Shown here in pieces: positions 1 to 60,834 of a stretch of DNA of 64,000 nt. Position numbers and translations under genes: made by a program. The notes under the pieces were generated by a model. That model made no database searches. It saw only the letters and a list, made by a program, of their open reading frames with translations, and was not told where the DNA came from. Position 1 is the first letter of the stretch, and the number at the start of each line of letters is the position of its first letter. Source of the stretch: Dendrophyllia cribrosa (lineage: Eukaryota > Cnidaria > Anthozoa > Scleractinia > Dendrophylliidae); assembly GCA_024195265.1 (NCBI GenBank), contig JAJLRJ010000004.1, forward strand, positions 27,540,434-27,604,433, read 5' to 3'.

Positions 1-334
1 CCGTATTCGCACATGGTGTCCTTGAAGTTCCACATTTACACTGCCCTGGAACGCAAGGCAAATTGGCCGTACGGCAAGGACAGCCACGGCCTGTTCCATT
101 CTTTTGCTTGGTTTTGCACGCAGACTTGCATTTGCAGTAGGTTCTGCTGGGCTGAGGGTCTTGTTGATCTTCTTCTTCTGCGATCTGGTCGCAAGTTACG
201 AAATCAATTCAGTCAAATGAAGGTTTTCAAGGCGTTTTGGAAGCGAACATTTAACTTACCACACTCCCGTAGTTATTTAACCTTGGTAGTGGTTGCTCTC
301 CCATCGAATCTACAGAAATTTCAAGGTCAGACAT
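1..334 (-). CDS. Cysteine-rich protein, first two coding exons (3' end beyond window)
   Basis: Two exons are visible on the minus strand. Exon 1 is 260-334: its ATG is at 334, it encodes 25 residues beginning MSDLEISVDSMGEQ, and it ends in phase 0 at a strong GTAAGT donor. The intron (185-259) is only 75 bp. Exon 2 covers 184 down to 1 and starts after a CAG acceptor. It reads IAEEEDQQDPQPSRTYCKCK and then a run of about 50 residues with CxC, CPCR and CKCG motifs, about ten cysteines in all. The spacing resembles zinc-binding cysteine clusters of CXC/tesmin type, but I do not recognise the family. Acceptor choice: the alternative AG at 178-179 would put the cysteine frame out of phase with exon 1. 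The real gene continues left of the window. It could also belong to a transposon-derived gene. Confidence 0.6.
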
Positions 335-475
335 AGTGCTGATCACGAATAATAAACGTTGTCAAAACGCGCGCTTTCCTCCCGCTTAGGCCGCCATTAC
401 TGATAACTCTGAATGAATGAACCAAAACAATAACAGACGCGCGCGTTGCATCGTGGTCGCCAGAGAGTCTTTAAT
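335..475 (-). promoter_or_regulatory. Probable 5' UTR and promoter of the cysteine-rich gene
   Basis: The stretch directly upstream of the ATG at 334 is richer in CpG than its surroundings (CGCGCG runs near 370 and 440). On the minus strand it contains an ATGGCGGCC followed at once by TAA, a three-codon upstream ORF near 395. A long foldback element begins immediately upstream. No TATA box is evident. The promoter call is inferred from position only. Confidence 0.3.
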
Positions 476-662
476 AATACACCTTATTCCAAAATGGCGG
501 CCATTTTATTATTCTTTTATTTCCATGTAAATTAGCCCTCTTGGCCTCGTCAGCATGTGCAAAATACAAAAGAATTTTCAAGTGAAAATGAGGCCATGAG
601 GGCTAATTAACATGCATATAAAAGAATAATAAATTGGCCGCCATTTTGGAATAAGGTGTATA
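476..662. mobile_element. Foldback MITE upstream of the cysteine-rich gene
   Basis: Left arm 478-520 (ACACCTTATTCCAAAATGGC and on) pairs with right arm 618-660 (GCCATTTTGGAATAAGGTGT). The inner halves also pair (TTAGCCCTC near 535 with GAGGGCTAA near 600), so almost all of the 187 bp can fold into one hairpin. It carries AAAATGGCGG on each arm, which resembles YY1 sites. No coding sequence is present. The target duplication is not resolved. Confidence 0.75.
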
Positions 663-804
663 ACACCTCGGTGAGGCTCAGCCTGCGCATAAAAGAGTAT
701 TATGGTATTTTTTGGAGTGGCCAATTGTACTCGGCGACTCGGCCGAGTCCAATTTGGCAATCAGGAATTTTTTGAATTCAATTATTTCCAAATTGGACAG
801 CATG

Positions 805-1112
805 TACAGTCAACTCCCTCTTAACGGACACCTGGTGATGTTCCCTACCGTTTTTCAGTCATTTTACTGTAACTAAACTCTATAAGACGGACACCTCTCT
901 AAGACGGGCAACAGACACTTGAGAAGTGCTTCTTTTTTGGTGAAAAATACTTCAAAACGGAAATGCGAGTCCACTTTTGTTATTTTTGTTCCAGTTTGTA
1001 GGTTTTGCTTAAGTAAACGACTTTAAACAGACGTGTATTCATTGTGCATAGGTTCAGTTTTAGTCTCAGAATTACTGGTGTCGACTCTCTATAAGCCGGA
1101 CACCTCTCTAAT
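805..1112. mobile_element. Pogo/Tigger-like terminal fragment
   Basis: It starts TACAGTCAACTCCCTCTTAA followed by CGGACACCT. Motifs of the type CTCTATAAGACGGACACC recur near 880 and 1085. Such CAGT starts with 'taagcggacac' subterminal repeats are typical of pogo/Tigger non-autonomous elements. I could not find a clear matching right terminus, so this may be one end of a decayed copy. Confidence 0.45.
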
Positions 1113-1755
1113 GTTAATTACAGCACTGACAATTACTACTTGTTAATTATATTTTTCTCTCTTCTGCGTCGAATTGAGAAAGTACAGCATCAAGCTTCAA
1201 CAGGTATGTCTTCGAAGGATCTGGTTTTTTTTTTGCGTGCGAAACACCACCCGTTAAATACGTCATGTTGATGTGCTTTCCTTGGTGTTTTTTATTTCCT
1301 TCCATCACGGCGTTTAAACCTGTCTTCGCTATCTCGGGAAACCTGCTTTCTTCTTGCCGGTTCTCTGCTGGCTGTTCGTCCGCAAAAACCTCGTCAAATA
1401 AATCGCTTGAAACAAATCTCGCTCGCCATTTTGAGTAACACTTGCTGTACAGCTGCGCGCTGATTGGTTAAAATTTCATTTCTATTGTTTTTCTTGAGTT
1501 TTGATTGGCTGAAAGAAACTATCCAATTTCTGAGTAATTGGATAGTTTCAACTTTCTTAAGAAAATCCATATGAAAGCCATTCAAATTAAAAAATACTAT
1601 AGGTGCTTGTAAGGGATTATAGATAGATATAATTACACGTGTAATTTCGTCATGTAACAGCACCTTTAATAGAAAGAAGAATGAACGAACAAGGCTTTGA
1701 GAGCAAATAAGTACCACAACAAAGGTATTCCTTTAACATAGTATTAAAACGGATC
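1113..1755. other. Intergenic DNA downstream of CHD4, no gene seen
   Basis: This stretch lies between the CHD4 poly(A) signal and the element to its left. The only structure I see is a short hairpin near 1505-1548, where GAAACTATCCAATT pairs with AATTGGATAGTTTC. Short open frames here have no recognisable protein content. Confidence 0.4.
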
Positions 1756-1761
1756 TTTATT
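1756..1761 (-). terminator. Candidate CHD4 polyadenylation signal
   Basis: TTTATT on the plus strand reads AATAAA on the minus strand, about 425 nt after the CHD4 stop codon. This is the first convincing hexamer I noticed downstream. Alternative signals cannot be excluded without transcript data. Confidence 0.45.
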
Positions 1762-2185
1762 TTGTCGCACATTAATTTGCTATTTTCCGGATAAGTTACA
1801 TCGAGTCTTACTTTTACATTTCTTCCGCTTGGATGCAAACTATTTGGCACTCAAAGCATATCACAAAGCAATGATAAAATGAATTGATAATTTACAAGAT
1901 GGGTAATTCTTTAGATATCTAATGTCGGAGATGACAGGACAGTCACAGCTTAATGCTTCATATTCTTAAGGCTGCAACAAAATACGAAACCAGGATTGCG
2001 ATACGTCAGGCATTGCCTTTGCTTCTGTTTGAGGAAGACCGAAGGCTACGACGACCTGCATATGATGAGTTTTACTCCCAGGTTCATTTTTCGTTGCAAT
2101 CAAACTCGTTGTCATGAAACATGTTTCAGCATAAAAGAGAAACAAACGTGTTATTTTAGGACTGTACCAGACGGCAGAGAAAATT

Positions 2186-51743
<49,558 letters not shown>

Positions 51744-51763
<20 letters not shown>

Positions 51764-51910
51764 TCTCCTTCATAACTGTAGGGCAAAGATTATAGATGAG
51801 CAAGTCTGTAAAACAGGAAATAAATATTGAAGCAAAAGTAGGAAAAGTGCTCGGTTTCCGAAAGATGGCGAGTGCGACTTGCGCAGCTGTCTTTGTCGCC
51901 GGCGGGATCA
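51744..51910 (-). promoter_or_regulatory. CHD4: CHD4 5' leader and promoter with overlapping upstream ORF
   Basis: An upstream ATG at 51773 opens a nine-codon frame ending at a TAG within 51744-51746, overlapping the main start at 51763 in another frame. Just upstream, TTTGCCCTACAG ending at about 51777 looks like a good 3' splice site, so a 5' UTR intron is possible. I found no clear matching donor. Near 51865 the GATGGCGAG motif (CGCCATCTT on the coding strand) resembles a YY1 site in a locally GC-rich patch. The region probably holds the promoter, by inference. Confidence 0.45.
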
Positions 51911-54820
51911 AGCGTCAACTAGGGAGAAAATAGATAATTGATCAACAGCACGTATTTGTCAGAAGATGTTTTTGAGAAGTTATATTGAGCATTTTTAGCT
52001 TTTGCTTTACGAAAACTATAAAATTAATAGATGTTTTGCCTAGTGGCTCAAAATAAAAATAGTATCATGGCGTATAAGAGGAATTAGTTTCTTTATGGCA
52101 AACCAAGTTAAACGATACGCTTACGTTTTCTCTTTACAAACCAACACGTGACATATGAGTTTCTTTTTCGCAGAGAACTTACTATACTCTTGTCAGAAAA
52201 AGACGGTTTTTCACGCAACAACTTTAAAAGAAGTGAAAAAGATACTGTATACCTTTAGAAAAAAAGTACACAGTTTGAAATAAAATGTTATGACTGTAAT
52301 TAAAGCAAATGAGCACACAAAAAGAAAACATTCAGGCAAGAGTACAATTGATCAAATTTTCAATTCTCCTCAACCATCGTTTCAAGGAGTTGGCCTAGTG
52401 CTTTAATAAAAGATAGCCCATAATATGCTGCTTTTCTGTGATTGGCTGAATAAATCTTTGATTGGCAGAATCTCATTTTACACCAATATACCACTCCCTT
52501 TAGCTTACCCCCCTAACTGCAGTAAACAACAGGTACATTATTTATGCACCTAAGCCAAAGAATACAACTTTTGGTATTTCTTGATATTACACTTGTTTTA
52601 AGAAAAAAAAAACAGTACATTATTTCCAGTGAAGATCATTTTTTATTAACAACTGGATAAAATTCAATCTTTAAAATAAAAGATTTGTTCCAGGAAGCAT
52701 ATTAAAATTGTGCCAATCAGTCCCTGAAAACAACAACAACAAATAAACATCACCTTATTTTGTTCTGCTTTTCAGCTTGTAAGTTAACTTTGCAAGATTT
52801 TTGTTTAATAGTAAGCTGTAGCCGTGGAAACAAGAAATGGCAGTACTATTTTGCTGAAAAAGCACAGTTAGCAACTGTTGCAAAAATATCATACACTTTT
52901 TTTTAACAGAATGTAAAACATCTGCAGTTTATTTAGATTTTATTCATATATGGAAGATCACTTTCAGTATTCATGCTGCAGGGGTAAATGTACTCTCAGT
53001 TGATCTGCTCCCAATACAAATCGCGCTGGAAACATGGTTCCAATATGTATTAAATTTTTATCCACATTACCATATAGACCCATATATTCATCACAGCAAG
53101 GCATCTTTCTTCATCATTTCACTTTATATCCATGATTTAAACCCATACATGTTTTATCAAAGATTACCAGCTGAGGAATGGTAAATTCACTCCTCAAAAT
53201 TATTGGTAGGGCTGTGTGACCCACCTATTGAAAACCCTACCCATTTTCAGATCTAACCACCAAGAAATTGATACCTGATCCCTAAATTGCTAACCATTTT
53301 CAGACCTGACCCCTGAACCAATAGCCATTGTAGGCAGAAAATGAGGACACTAAAGACAGCTACAATCCTCTTTATTGCTGGTTGTTATCTTAATGATGGT
53401 TCATGCAAAAGATGCAATAAATTATCAGTAGTTGGTGAGTTGTTGAACATCACAAAAAACCTCAGATATGTACACAGGATTTGAACTTTGTTGCTCACAG
53501 TTGCAGATACCACGCAGCTCTTAACCTCTAATTTCTTTGGACACCTGGGTATCATGCAGCTCTATAGTTTTCAGGTCTTTTCAGGGCGAGGGTCCATTGT
53601 TGTGTTGTTTGTTTTCTCAGCAAATCAGAGAAGACCTGGTAAGAGCTGTGTACTGCCCTCAGAGTTGTGCTTCAGTTTTGCCACAACATTTTTTCATCAC
53701 CACACAAATAATATTGGCATGTCACACATGATGATTTTAACTATCAATTTTAAATGCAGCCTCAGTTGTGTTGCAAGTTGTTAAGGGGAAAAGATAAAAA
53801 TTTGTGAAATGATGCATGGAAAAGCTGTCACATTGATGAGATTTACATAAAATGAATTATGTAATCAAACTGGACAACAGTAACCAAAAACACCAACAAC
53901 AATGAATTTACTTGACTTTTAGGACAACTTTTGCTCAGGTGTTGAAACACTACAACTTCCCAATCTCTTCTGGTCATGTTCAGGAGCATCACTTCCCAAT
54001 ACAGTCTTTTGTTTAGTGATAAGGGGAGGGGGGGGGGGGACCTCATCCATGGAAAAAACAAACAAACAATCATCAGTAGAAGGTCAACAGCCTCGATGTC
54101 ACCCATTAAGCTGATTGGGAAGACTTTTGCGCTATTGTGCATGGCTTGTAGCCTCTATGAGAGCTCTTAACTCTTTGTTCCATCTGGTACCATCTCTTTT
54201 GTCCTATTGTTTTTTTTTTTGTCTTTGTTTCTGTATTGTTTTTCTTTACTTGATTAATTTATTTTTTAGCTAATGTTAATTATAGCATCTATATGCTTTA
54301 TTGCCAACCTGTATATTTCATTTGTAAATATAATTTTTTGTTACTCAGCTCGATTAGCTTTCTAGTTATTCTGGGTAACATTACCTATTTCTGATTTAAT
54401 TTTATATTGTAAACAGTTTTTTCTTTCTTTGTAAATATGGTAATAAAAGTGTATATTTTTTTTGCTTGGTAAGTATATTGAGGCCCAGGATAGAGGCTGA
54501 AAGGGCAACAATGAATGTCAAGTCATTTATTTCAGTTTGGAGATGTGGTTCTAACTTTTGAGTTCATTCTTAAGTGTCACTTTTCAAATAAAAGTGGTTA
54601 ATTATAAGTAACAAAGTAGCACTTTCCTCTAGGCGGTTTGTATTGGATGGATTTTTCTTACTCATAACCTGGGGCCCTTTTCTACAGTGAACAGGATACT
54701 CTTATACTGATTTTATAGAATTTCTAAACCCGAATTTCCACAATATGTACAAATGATGGGGTAAAAAGTACAAGGAAAAAAGAATAACTGAACACACAGT
54801 TAATATTTTAAAGTATGTCA
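51911..54820. other. CHD4-SSR3 intergenic region, no gene recognised
   Basis: About 2.9 kb lies between the CHD4 promoter and the SSR3 poly(A) signal. It is AT-rich with only short frames. A TTCTTTGTAAATATGGTAAT then AAAAGTGTA run near 54430-54450, with AT-rich low-complexity sequence before it, resembles the 3' end of a retroelement or an old transcript. A G-run lies at about 54027-54039. Confidence 0.4.
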
Positions 54821-54826
54821 TTTATT
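54821..54826 (-). terminator. SSR3: SSR3 polyadenylation signal
   Basis: TTTATT reads AATAAA on the minus strand, 63 nt after the SSR3 stop codon (54889-54891). A short 3' UTR is expected if it is used. Confidence 0.6.
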
Positions 54827-54888
54827 AAAATGAACAAATGAAAAACAGTTGAGCCAAATTGATCCTTTTCCTGTAGACATCATGCATC

Positions 54889-57800
54889 TCAAGCTGATGA
54901 GCCAGTTGACAGCAGAGCTAGAACACCGCCAGCCAGCGACGTGGAGAGCAGGTAGTTTCTAAAAATATTGTTAAGGAAAAAATGCTGTACATACTGAATA
55001 ATAGCAATTAGTAGACAAGTGAACACTGTAAAAAAAAATAGTAAAAATACATGAAAAATTGTAAAAAGTGTCAAAGTGATTGAGTTCAATGATTAGTTCA
55101 TTGTTGTTGGTGGTATTTTTTGTTATAAGTGAACATTGTGTCTGGTATAAATACATGGATTTGATTGGCACATAAACTGATTTATCATATGACCCGTACA
55201 GCCCTACGAACCTTTTCTTTGTGCAAGCGGGCCGGAAAAAGGCATACGGCCCTACTACAAAAGTGGACGGCCTCGCGCATTAAAATTTCAAGTAATTTTG
55301 TCTCCAAATTGGTCATTTGATAAAATACTTATTGACTAAGTTAGGTCGGGCCGGAGGAGAAAATATTTGGCTCGAGGTCATGGCCTACGGACCTCGCTGC
55401 GTTCAGTCTTTACGCCATGACCTTGAGCCAAATATTTTCCCATCCCTCCCACTTAGTCAATAAGTACATAGATAAACAAAGAGCATGTATGTTGCAGGTA
55501 AAATCCATTCTCAATTTGAATCATTTAATAAGTTACATGTAAATGTGTACCTACATGTACCTGGCATAGTCAATCGATAAAAATCGGTACCAGTAAAAAT
55601 CGATGATTGGTAACGTAAATCGGTAGAAATCGATGAAACAATTTGGTGTGTCAAATCTATATTGTCAATTTTGTATGATTTTATCGATTTTTAACTTAAA
55701 ACGTTCTTTGTTTGTTTCTGGTATAAAAATAGGTGGTATTAAACAAATTTACCTCAACATTTTTAACGTAAAGGAGTTAATTTTCACGTTTAAACAAAAC
55801 GAGGCAAATGATAAATGTAGAAAAATTGCAACACCCTATTTATTGCTAATTTCTTCTTTACAAAGTCAACAACATAGAAATAACAACAATTTAACATTAT
55901 TTTTCTAGTTTTACTGAAACTAAGTCCCGATAAGTTTTTGGGCCTGGAAAGCTAGTTTATGAGCGCAATGTTTACATTTAAGATTCATGTTTTGATGACT
56001 TTGATAGCTAAGCAAAATGATTCTATTAAAGTTGATGAAACAAGTTTGGCTGGTTTGCAAGTTTAAAACTACAATGCCATTCTATATATTCTGATTTAAA
56101 GACATAGCTTGGGTCCTGAAAAGTTGTTATTGGATGGAAAGAGATAATATAATGGCATGACCAGCTAAGCTATGCTGTAATTTTTAGTTGAATAGGTTTA
56201 TATTTATTTTCAATACAATGTAGGTTTACATTTAGAACAGCACTCAAATCACCAAACTTCAAATTGAAAGTCTGCCGCAAACATAAGCCTTAGACAAGAA
56301 ATCTCAAAAGATCTTAAAATGGTGGGGGGGGGGGGGGGGGGGGGAGCAATTTGGCAATAAAGGTATCTCCAGGTTACAATGGAAGTTTAGTTTTGAGTCT
56401 TTTACTATTGCACCTGTAGCTACATGTGTGTATTCTTACAGAAATCTGGATTACACCTTGCCTCACATGCCTAAAGGCATACATGGCCTCCCTGAATAAC
56501 ATATCACATGTAAAATAAAACCCCTCTTACAATTTTGCTTTTGCAAATTTCTTCTTATGCCTGTGAGTAACAATTCCACTATACCGATACCACAAACACT
56601 TTAAAGTAAAAAAAGAACAAAATGCAGTAAAGGATACGCAGCAGGGTTGAATGTTCGTAGAACATAAAATGATGCTATAAGGATCAAAAACAGGTAGAGA
56701 GAATTGTTGTAAAAGATGGAGAAAGTGGTGGCCTCTGTCTCAGCAACATTGTTCTTTTTCCACAGGATTCTGAAAAAAACAACATACGTAAGATAAAAAT
56801 GTAGGAAATGTTTCTCCTCACTATTTCTCGGCACACCAAATAAACTCACAAGGCTAGGTCCACAAATTAAGCTTTTACCGTCACATCCAACTTGTACAAA
56901 CAAAACTTACCAGAACGTCCCCAATATGTTTTTTGTTGACCATGAGGTCCGAGCCTCATTCTCAAGTATTTTCTTGAAACAAGGCTACAGTTTAATGCAA
57001 TGTAACACAATCCTTTTCAGACAAAAAATTTTCTAACATAATAAAAATGCTTTAGCTGTCTGTGTGTTCTCATTGGCTCAATGGAGTGAGCGTCCAACTG
57101 GTAATCTGAAGGTATAGGTTTGATTCTGGGGGGGACTCAGATTTTTTTTTTGTCCTTATGGCGATGACATACAATCACTTTCATTAGTAAATACTTGTTT
57201 TCAGTGATCATTTAGGTGTTTAAGTTACAAAGTAATATTATTACAGTCAAACCTCTATTAAGCGGTCACTCTCTGGGAATAGCCAACTGACCGCTTAATA
57301 GAGGTGACCGCTTGAAAGAGATCAAGTTTACAGTAAATATGGTGAGTGATTTAATTCTGGGGATTTGTTAAGTGACCGCTTAATAGAGGGTGACTGCTCA
57401 ATATGGTGCTGCTTAATACAGCTTTGACTGTATTTTACATTTGTCACACTGTAGCTAATTGTAGACACTGTACATTGTGAAAAGAAATATCACAAACTAA
57501 CCAAAAGAATATCAACTTGTGGGTGGTAAACAACTGTCAATTAAAATAACATAGTTACGGATATGAACAAAGCAGTGCTGTACTATACATGTATATCAAA
57601 TTATACTATGAGCCAGGGCTTCTATGACCCAGACAAGCTGCCTTTTCAGAGATGACTCCTTTTCTTTAATCTCAGTTCCTATAGAGCAGTTTTCAAATGT
57701 GCGTCATAAAACCAAAATCAAAGTTATTACTCTGATCAATCATAACAGAGGCAGACAATCCAATGAACCAGTCAGAACTCAAAGCAAATACATGTAGCCT

Positions 57801-60369
57801 GTGCCAAGCATGGGAAAATGTGTGCGAGCAAATAACGATCGGTTTTGGTTACACTTTTGATTGGTTGATATATTAACCCTTTAAACCCTAACATCAAAAT
57901 TTAAATTCTCATTTCTAGACCTATACATTTCCCATAGAAGTAGTGGGGTGAAATTGTTTGGATATCAAGAACTTATCTTGTGTGATCATGTCCTTAATTC
58001 TCATGACCTTTTTGATTGATAAGACATTGATATTACAAGGAGAAATTTGATGCTGATCACTCTTAGAGTTTAAAGGGTTAAAGTTGCACAAGACGTTTTA
58101 GAGAATCACAAAGCGTACCAATGCAAAACCAAAACAATTTCAAAATTACTTTTTACACTCAATTAAACCTCTCTATATCAAATGGGACTCAGTTTTAATC
58201 ATCTGAACAAAACCCTTGTAAGACTTTGCAGCTCAAATAGCCTTTGCTTCATATAACACAAATCTAGCATGACTTCCAGGGATTTTTTTTTATTGTGTGG
58301 TTGGATTTTATTTGTGTTTGAGACACAGGCCTCTAAATAACTATTCCCAAAGAAACTTGAACACACACACACACACACACAAAAAAAACACATATAAAAG
58401 TTTGACTCAAAGCTATGAAGGCAAGTTAGAATTTTGATATGCTACTGAAAACATTTCCACTTTATCAAAACCAAACAAGGTCTTAAAAACCTGATTTTGT
58501 CATTCTAACCTTTCATCCTTTTCTTGGCGGGTCAGTTTCTTGTTAGAATCCAACTCCATGCTAACTTCCTTAGTCACTGAAGCATCACGACGCAGCGCAA
58601 TCCTGAGAGATACATCATGCAATTAAGGCAAAACTCTTAGGAAACCATGAATGTTAAAACCACAACAAGCAATTTTCTTGAAATCTCAGTATTACTTCAA
58701 TCTCAAGGCAACTTCATTGTGATATTTAGGTATTTGACAGTGAAAAAAAAAAAGAATAACTATACAATAGTAGTTAACCTGAATGTACAGTTTCAGGAAA
58801 TATCCATAACCAGATGAAAGGTCATTCAAAATCTGAGGGGAAGATGGGTCTCAAATGCCACAGTTTCCAAGTTCTTTCAAAGGAAAATGTGAAGCTAAAC
58901 TGGGATTTCCAGAGGGGTGGTGGGGGAGAATTAAACCAACAAACCCTTTCATGGGGGATGGATGGATATTTTCTGGAGCAACATAATAACAACAAAAAAT
59001 TGTGATAAGATTTACTGAAACTCAACAGTTAATTTTTAAATAGGTCATCAAATAAACCAAAAAATCCTTCAGGGCTTTCTTCCATGCACCCCTTATTAGA
59101 AAAACAACACACAACAATATAAGCAGCAACAACTTAAATTACACAGAAATGAAATTTAATAAAGAAATAAAAACACGCCGAGTGCATTATTGAGTTATAT
59201 AAGCATGCAGGAATTTTTAAGAACATGAGAGAAGTGCAGTTCTCGAGTGTTCTTATAATGAACCTTGTGTCACGCCTGTGCTTTATCCAGTTAGAGCAGT
59301 TTTCAATTGAGTGTCGAAAGTAATTACACAATTGCTTTGGTTTTGCATTGCTACGCTTTGTGATTGGCTAAAAAATCTCGCGCCACTTTCTCGACCAATC
59401 AGAAGTAAAACCAAAACCAATCGTGACTTGCTCGCACGCGTTTTCCCGCGCTTGGCGCCGCCGACATGTAATTGCTTCGAGCTCTGATTGGTTCATTGGA
59501 TTGTTTACGGCTGCTGTGATTGGTCAGAGTAATTACTTTGGTTTTGGTTTTACGATACTCAATTGAAAACTGCTCTATAATGAACTCGGTTTAACCAATC
59601 ATAGCGTGCACATTTCCTTGAGCATTTTATAAAGCATTATAAGGAATTTACAGCATGATGAGTAAAAAAGAATATGCTATAAAATACTGACAACCAACAA
59701 AACACAATCATCAACAAAATGAATTAAGTTATACCTTTAAAAACAAAGAGATAAAACTTCTTCATCTAGATTCTGTTTGATTCATTATATAAAGCTGGGT
59801 TACTTTTTTAGGATTGAAAGTTTCAAGGGTTTTCATTCGCCAAAAAGAAACTAGGGAAATCAAATAACGCGCTAATGTAGCAAAAATATGCCTACATGGA
59901 TAGCTGGCCAATAAAAGAAGGCAACGTAATGATTAAGCAGCCGTGTTTACTAAAATAGATCCGATTGGTATTAAATTGCAGTAATTCACTTACTTGTGTT
60001 TCAGTTGAAACTTTACGTTCTTGTAGGCGAACGCCACAAGCCACGTACTGATCAACGTCATTACAACAAACATGATGCCAGACGAGTATGGATCCATTTG
60101 GTGAATCCTCCAAAACAGCCCTAAAACAGATTAATTTTCTGAAGTCAACCCATGATGAATCGATCGACTGGAACAAACCGGGAACAAAGGAAACATGTGA
60201 TCATTTTAACATTGAAAGTAACTGTAAAAAAAGAGTACTTACATAAGGGAATGGCCGATACGAAGAAAGCGTTAGCATAGAACAGAGCAGAAGATTTAGT
60301 GGACACGGTTCTGCTGAAGTTTTGCAGCAAAATTTCGTCTTCTTTTGTGAGTTTCTTGCCGCCCGCCAT
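54889..60369 (-). CDS. SSR3: SSR3, translocon-associated protein gamma subunit (complete, 5 exons)
   Basis: SSR3 is an ER-membrane subunit of the TRAP complex, which assists Sec61-dependent translocation. Exons: 60243-60369, 59994-60120, 58510-58602, 56638-56769 and 54889-54958, summing to 549 nt and 182 residues; the human protein is about 185. Family matches run end to end: [20 protein letters not shown] at the N-terminus, [15 protein letters not shown], the charged loop [38 protein letters not shown], and the C-terminal [11 protein letters not shown]. Hydrophobic stretches fit the usual four membrane spans: two in the first half ([15 protein letters not shown] and [16 protein letters not shown]) and two in the last third ([14 protein letters not shown] and the C-terminal segment). 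All phases agree. Introns carry several MITEs and a tRNA-like SINE. Confidence 0.97.
55326..55466. mobile_element. Foldback element in SSR3 intron 4
   Basis: ATACTTATTGACTAAGTT with AAAATATTTGGCTCGAGGTC on the left pairs with GACCTTGAGCCAAATATTTT and ACTTAGTCAATAAGTA on the right. Arms are about 60 bp around a GC-rich centre. Confidence 0.8.
56324..56344 (+). repeat. Poly(G) tract
   Basis: A run of about 21 G in SSR3 intron 4. A comparable C run of about 20 lies at 48044-48064 in CHD4 intron 2. Such runs may be length-variable or poorly assembled. Confidence 0.9.
57064..57140 (+). ncRNA. tRNA-like SINE head with T-rich tail
   Basis: The D arm GCTC/GAGC is intact (TGGCTCAATGGAGTGAGC), the anticodon loop region CTGGTAA again gives GGT, and the B-box is degenerate (AGGTTTGATTCTGG). 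A run of nine T follows, a Pol III-type stop. It is not a functional tRNA because the anticodon stem is poor. In SSR3 intron 3. Confidence 0.5.
57244..57430. mobile_element. Short pogo/mariner-type MITE with TA duplication
   Basis: CAGTCAAACCTCTATTAAGC at the left and GCTTAATACAGCTTTGACTG at the right, flanked by TA (57242-57243 and 57431-57432). Internal GACCGCTTAATAGAGG repeats occur. 187 bp, non-coding. Confidence 0.85.
57682..57872. mobile_element. Degenerate copy of the AGAGCAGTTTTCAA MITE family
   Basis: Begins TAGAGCAGTTTTCAAATGTG and contains complements of the CCAAT-rich interior of the 59292 copy (AATCCAATGAACCAGTCAGA). The order of internal motifs shows it is inverted relative to that copy. 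It ends near TTGATTGGTTGATA. Confidence 0.6.
57873..58081. mobile_element. TTAACCC/GGGTTAA-ended element
   Basis: TTAACCCTTTAAACCCTAAC and CTTAGAGTTTAAAGGGTTAA are inverted repeats around a 165-bp AT-rich interior. The ends resemble those of the minisatellite-bearing family at 8435, but the 88-bp unit is absent. It directly adjoins the previous MITE. Confidence 0.65.
59292..59577. mobile_element. MITE of the AGAGCAGTTTTCAA family, full copy
   Basis: TAGAGCAGTTTTCAATTGAG at the left and CTCAATTGAAAACTGCTCTA at the right are near-perfect inverted repeats of 20 bp. The interior has several ATTGG/CCAAT boxes and TGGCGCCGCC. 286 bp, in SSR3 intron 2. Confidence 0.88.
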
Positions 60370-60373
60370 CTTG
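60362..60373 (-). promoter_or_regulatory. SSR3: TISU-like / YY1-like element over the SSR3 start codon
   Basis: On the coding strand the start reads CAAGATGGCGGG, which matches the TISU consensus SAASATGGCGGC in 11 of 12 positions. In vertebrates TISU drives both transcription (through YY1) and accurate initiation from very short 5' UTRs. Presence of the motif is seen; function here is inferred. Confidence 0.5.
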
Positions 60374-60471
60374 AATGAGTTGGCACGGAAAAGGAAGTGA
60401 AAGAGCGAGACCGGGCTCTAAATAACGAATAATTCGTTTGCAGTCTCCCTCGGTCACATAGCACTCCTCCC

Positions 60472-60630
60472 CGCCTCCACCGGTCGGCATTAGATAACAT
60501 CGGGTGAAGCTGATTTCATTTCTGCCCAGCGGTCGCAGTGAAAACAATTGGTTTGTGGGGTGCTCATTCTCGCGCGGGCGCAGAAATCAGGTTTCACCCG
60601 ATGTTATTTAATGCTCACCGCCTCCACCGG
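60472..60630. mobile_element. MITE immediately upstream of SSR3
   Basis: GCATTAGATAACATCGGGTG at 60487 pairs with CACCCGATGTTATTTAATGC ending 60614, with CAGAAATCAG and TGATTTCATTTCTG further in. CCGCCTCCACCGG directly flanks it on both sides (60471 and 60618), a long direct repeat like a target duplication. Its near edge is about 100 bp from the SSR3 ATG, so it may lie in the promoter. Confidence 0.75.
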
Positions 60631-60834
60631 GCGGGAAGACCTTTCATCACAACGGCCTGGACCACCTCGGACGCCTTATTGAGACTTATATAAGGAGTAA
60701 CTGATTAGCTTTTTAGTTGAGGTTGGGGTTGGCAGTTTATGACGTTTATATAGTTAAATTAGGCTCTGATTTAGGCCTGAACAACCCGAGAAGCTAGGTG
60801 GTACTCTGGGACGGTAGGCTATGTAAACCTAATA

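Noticed and set aside
53488..53784. A 98-codon plus-strand frame in the CHD4-SSR3 intergenic region
   Set aside because: No recognisable motifs, no upstream signals, and composition matches the surrounding AT-rich DNA.
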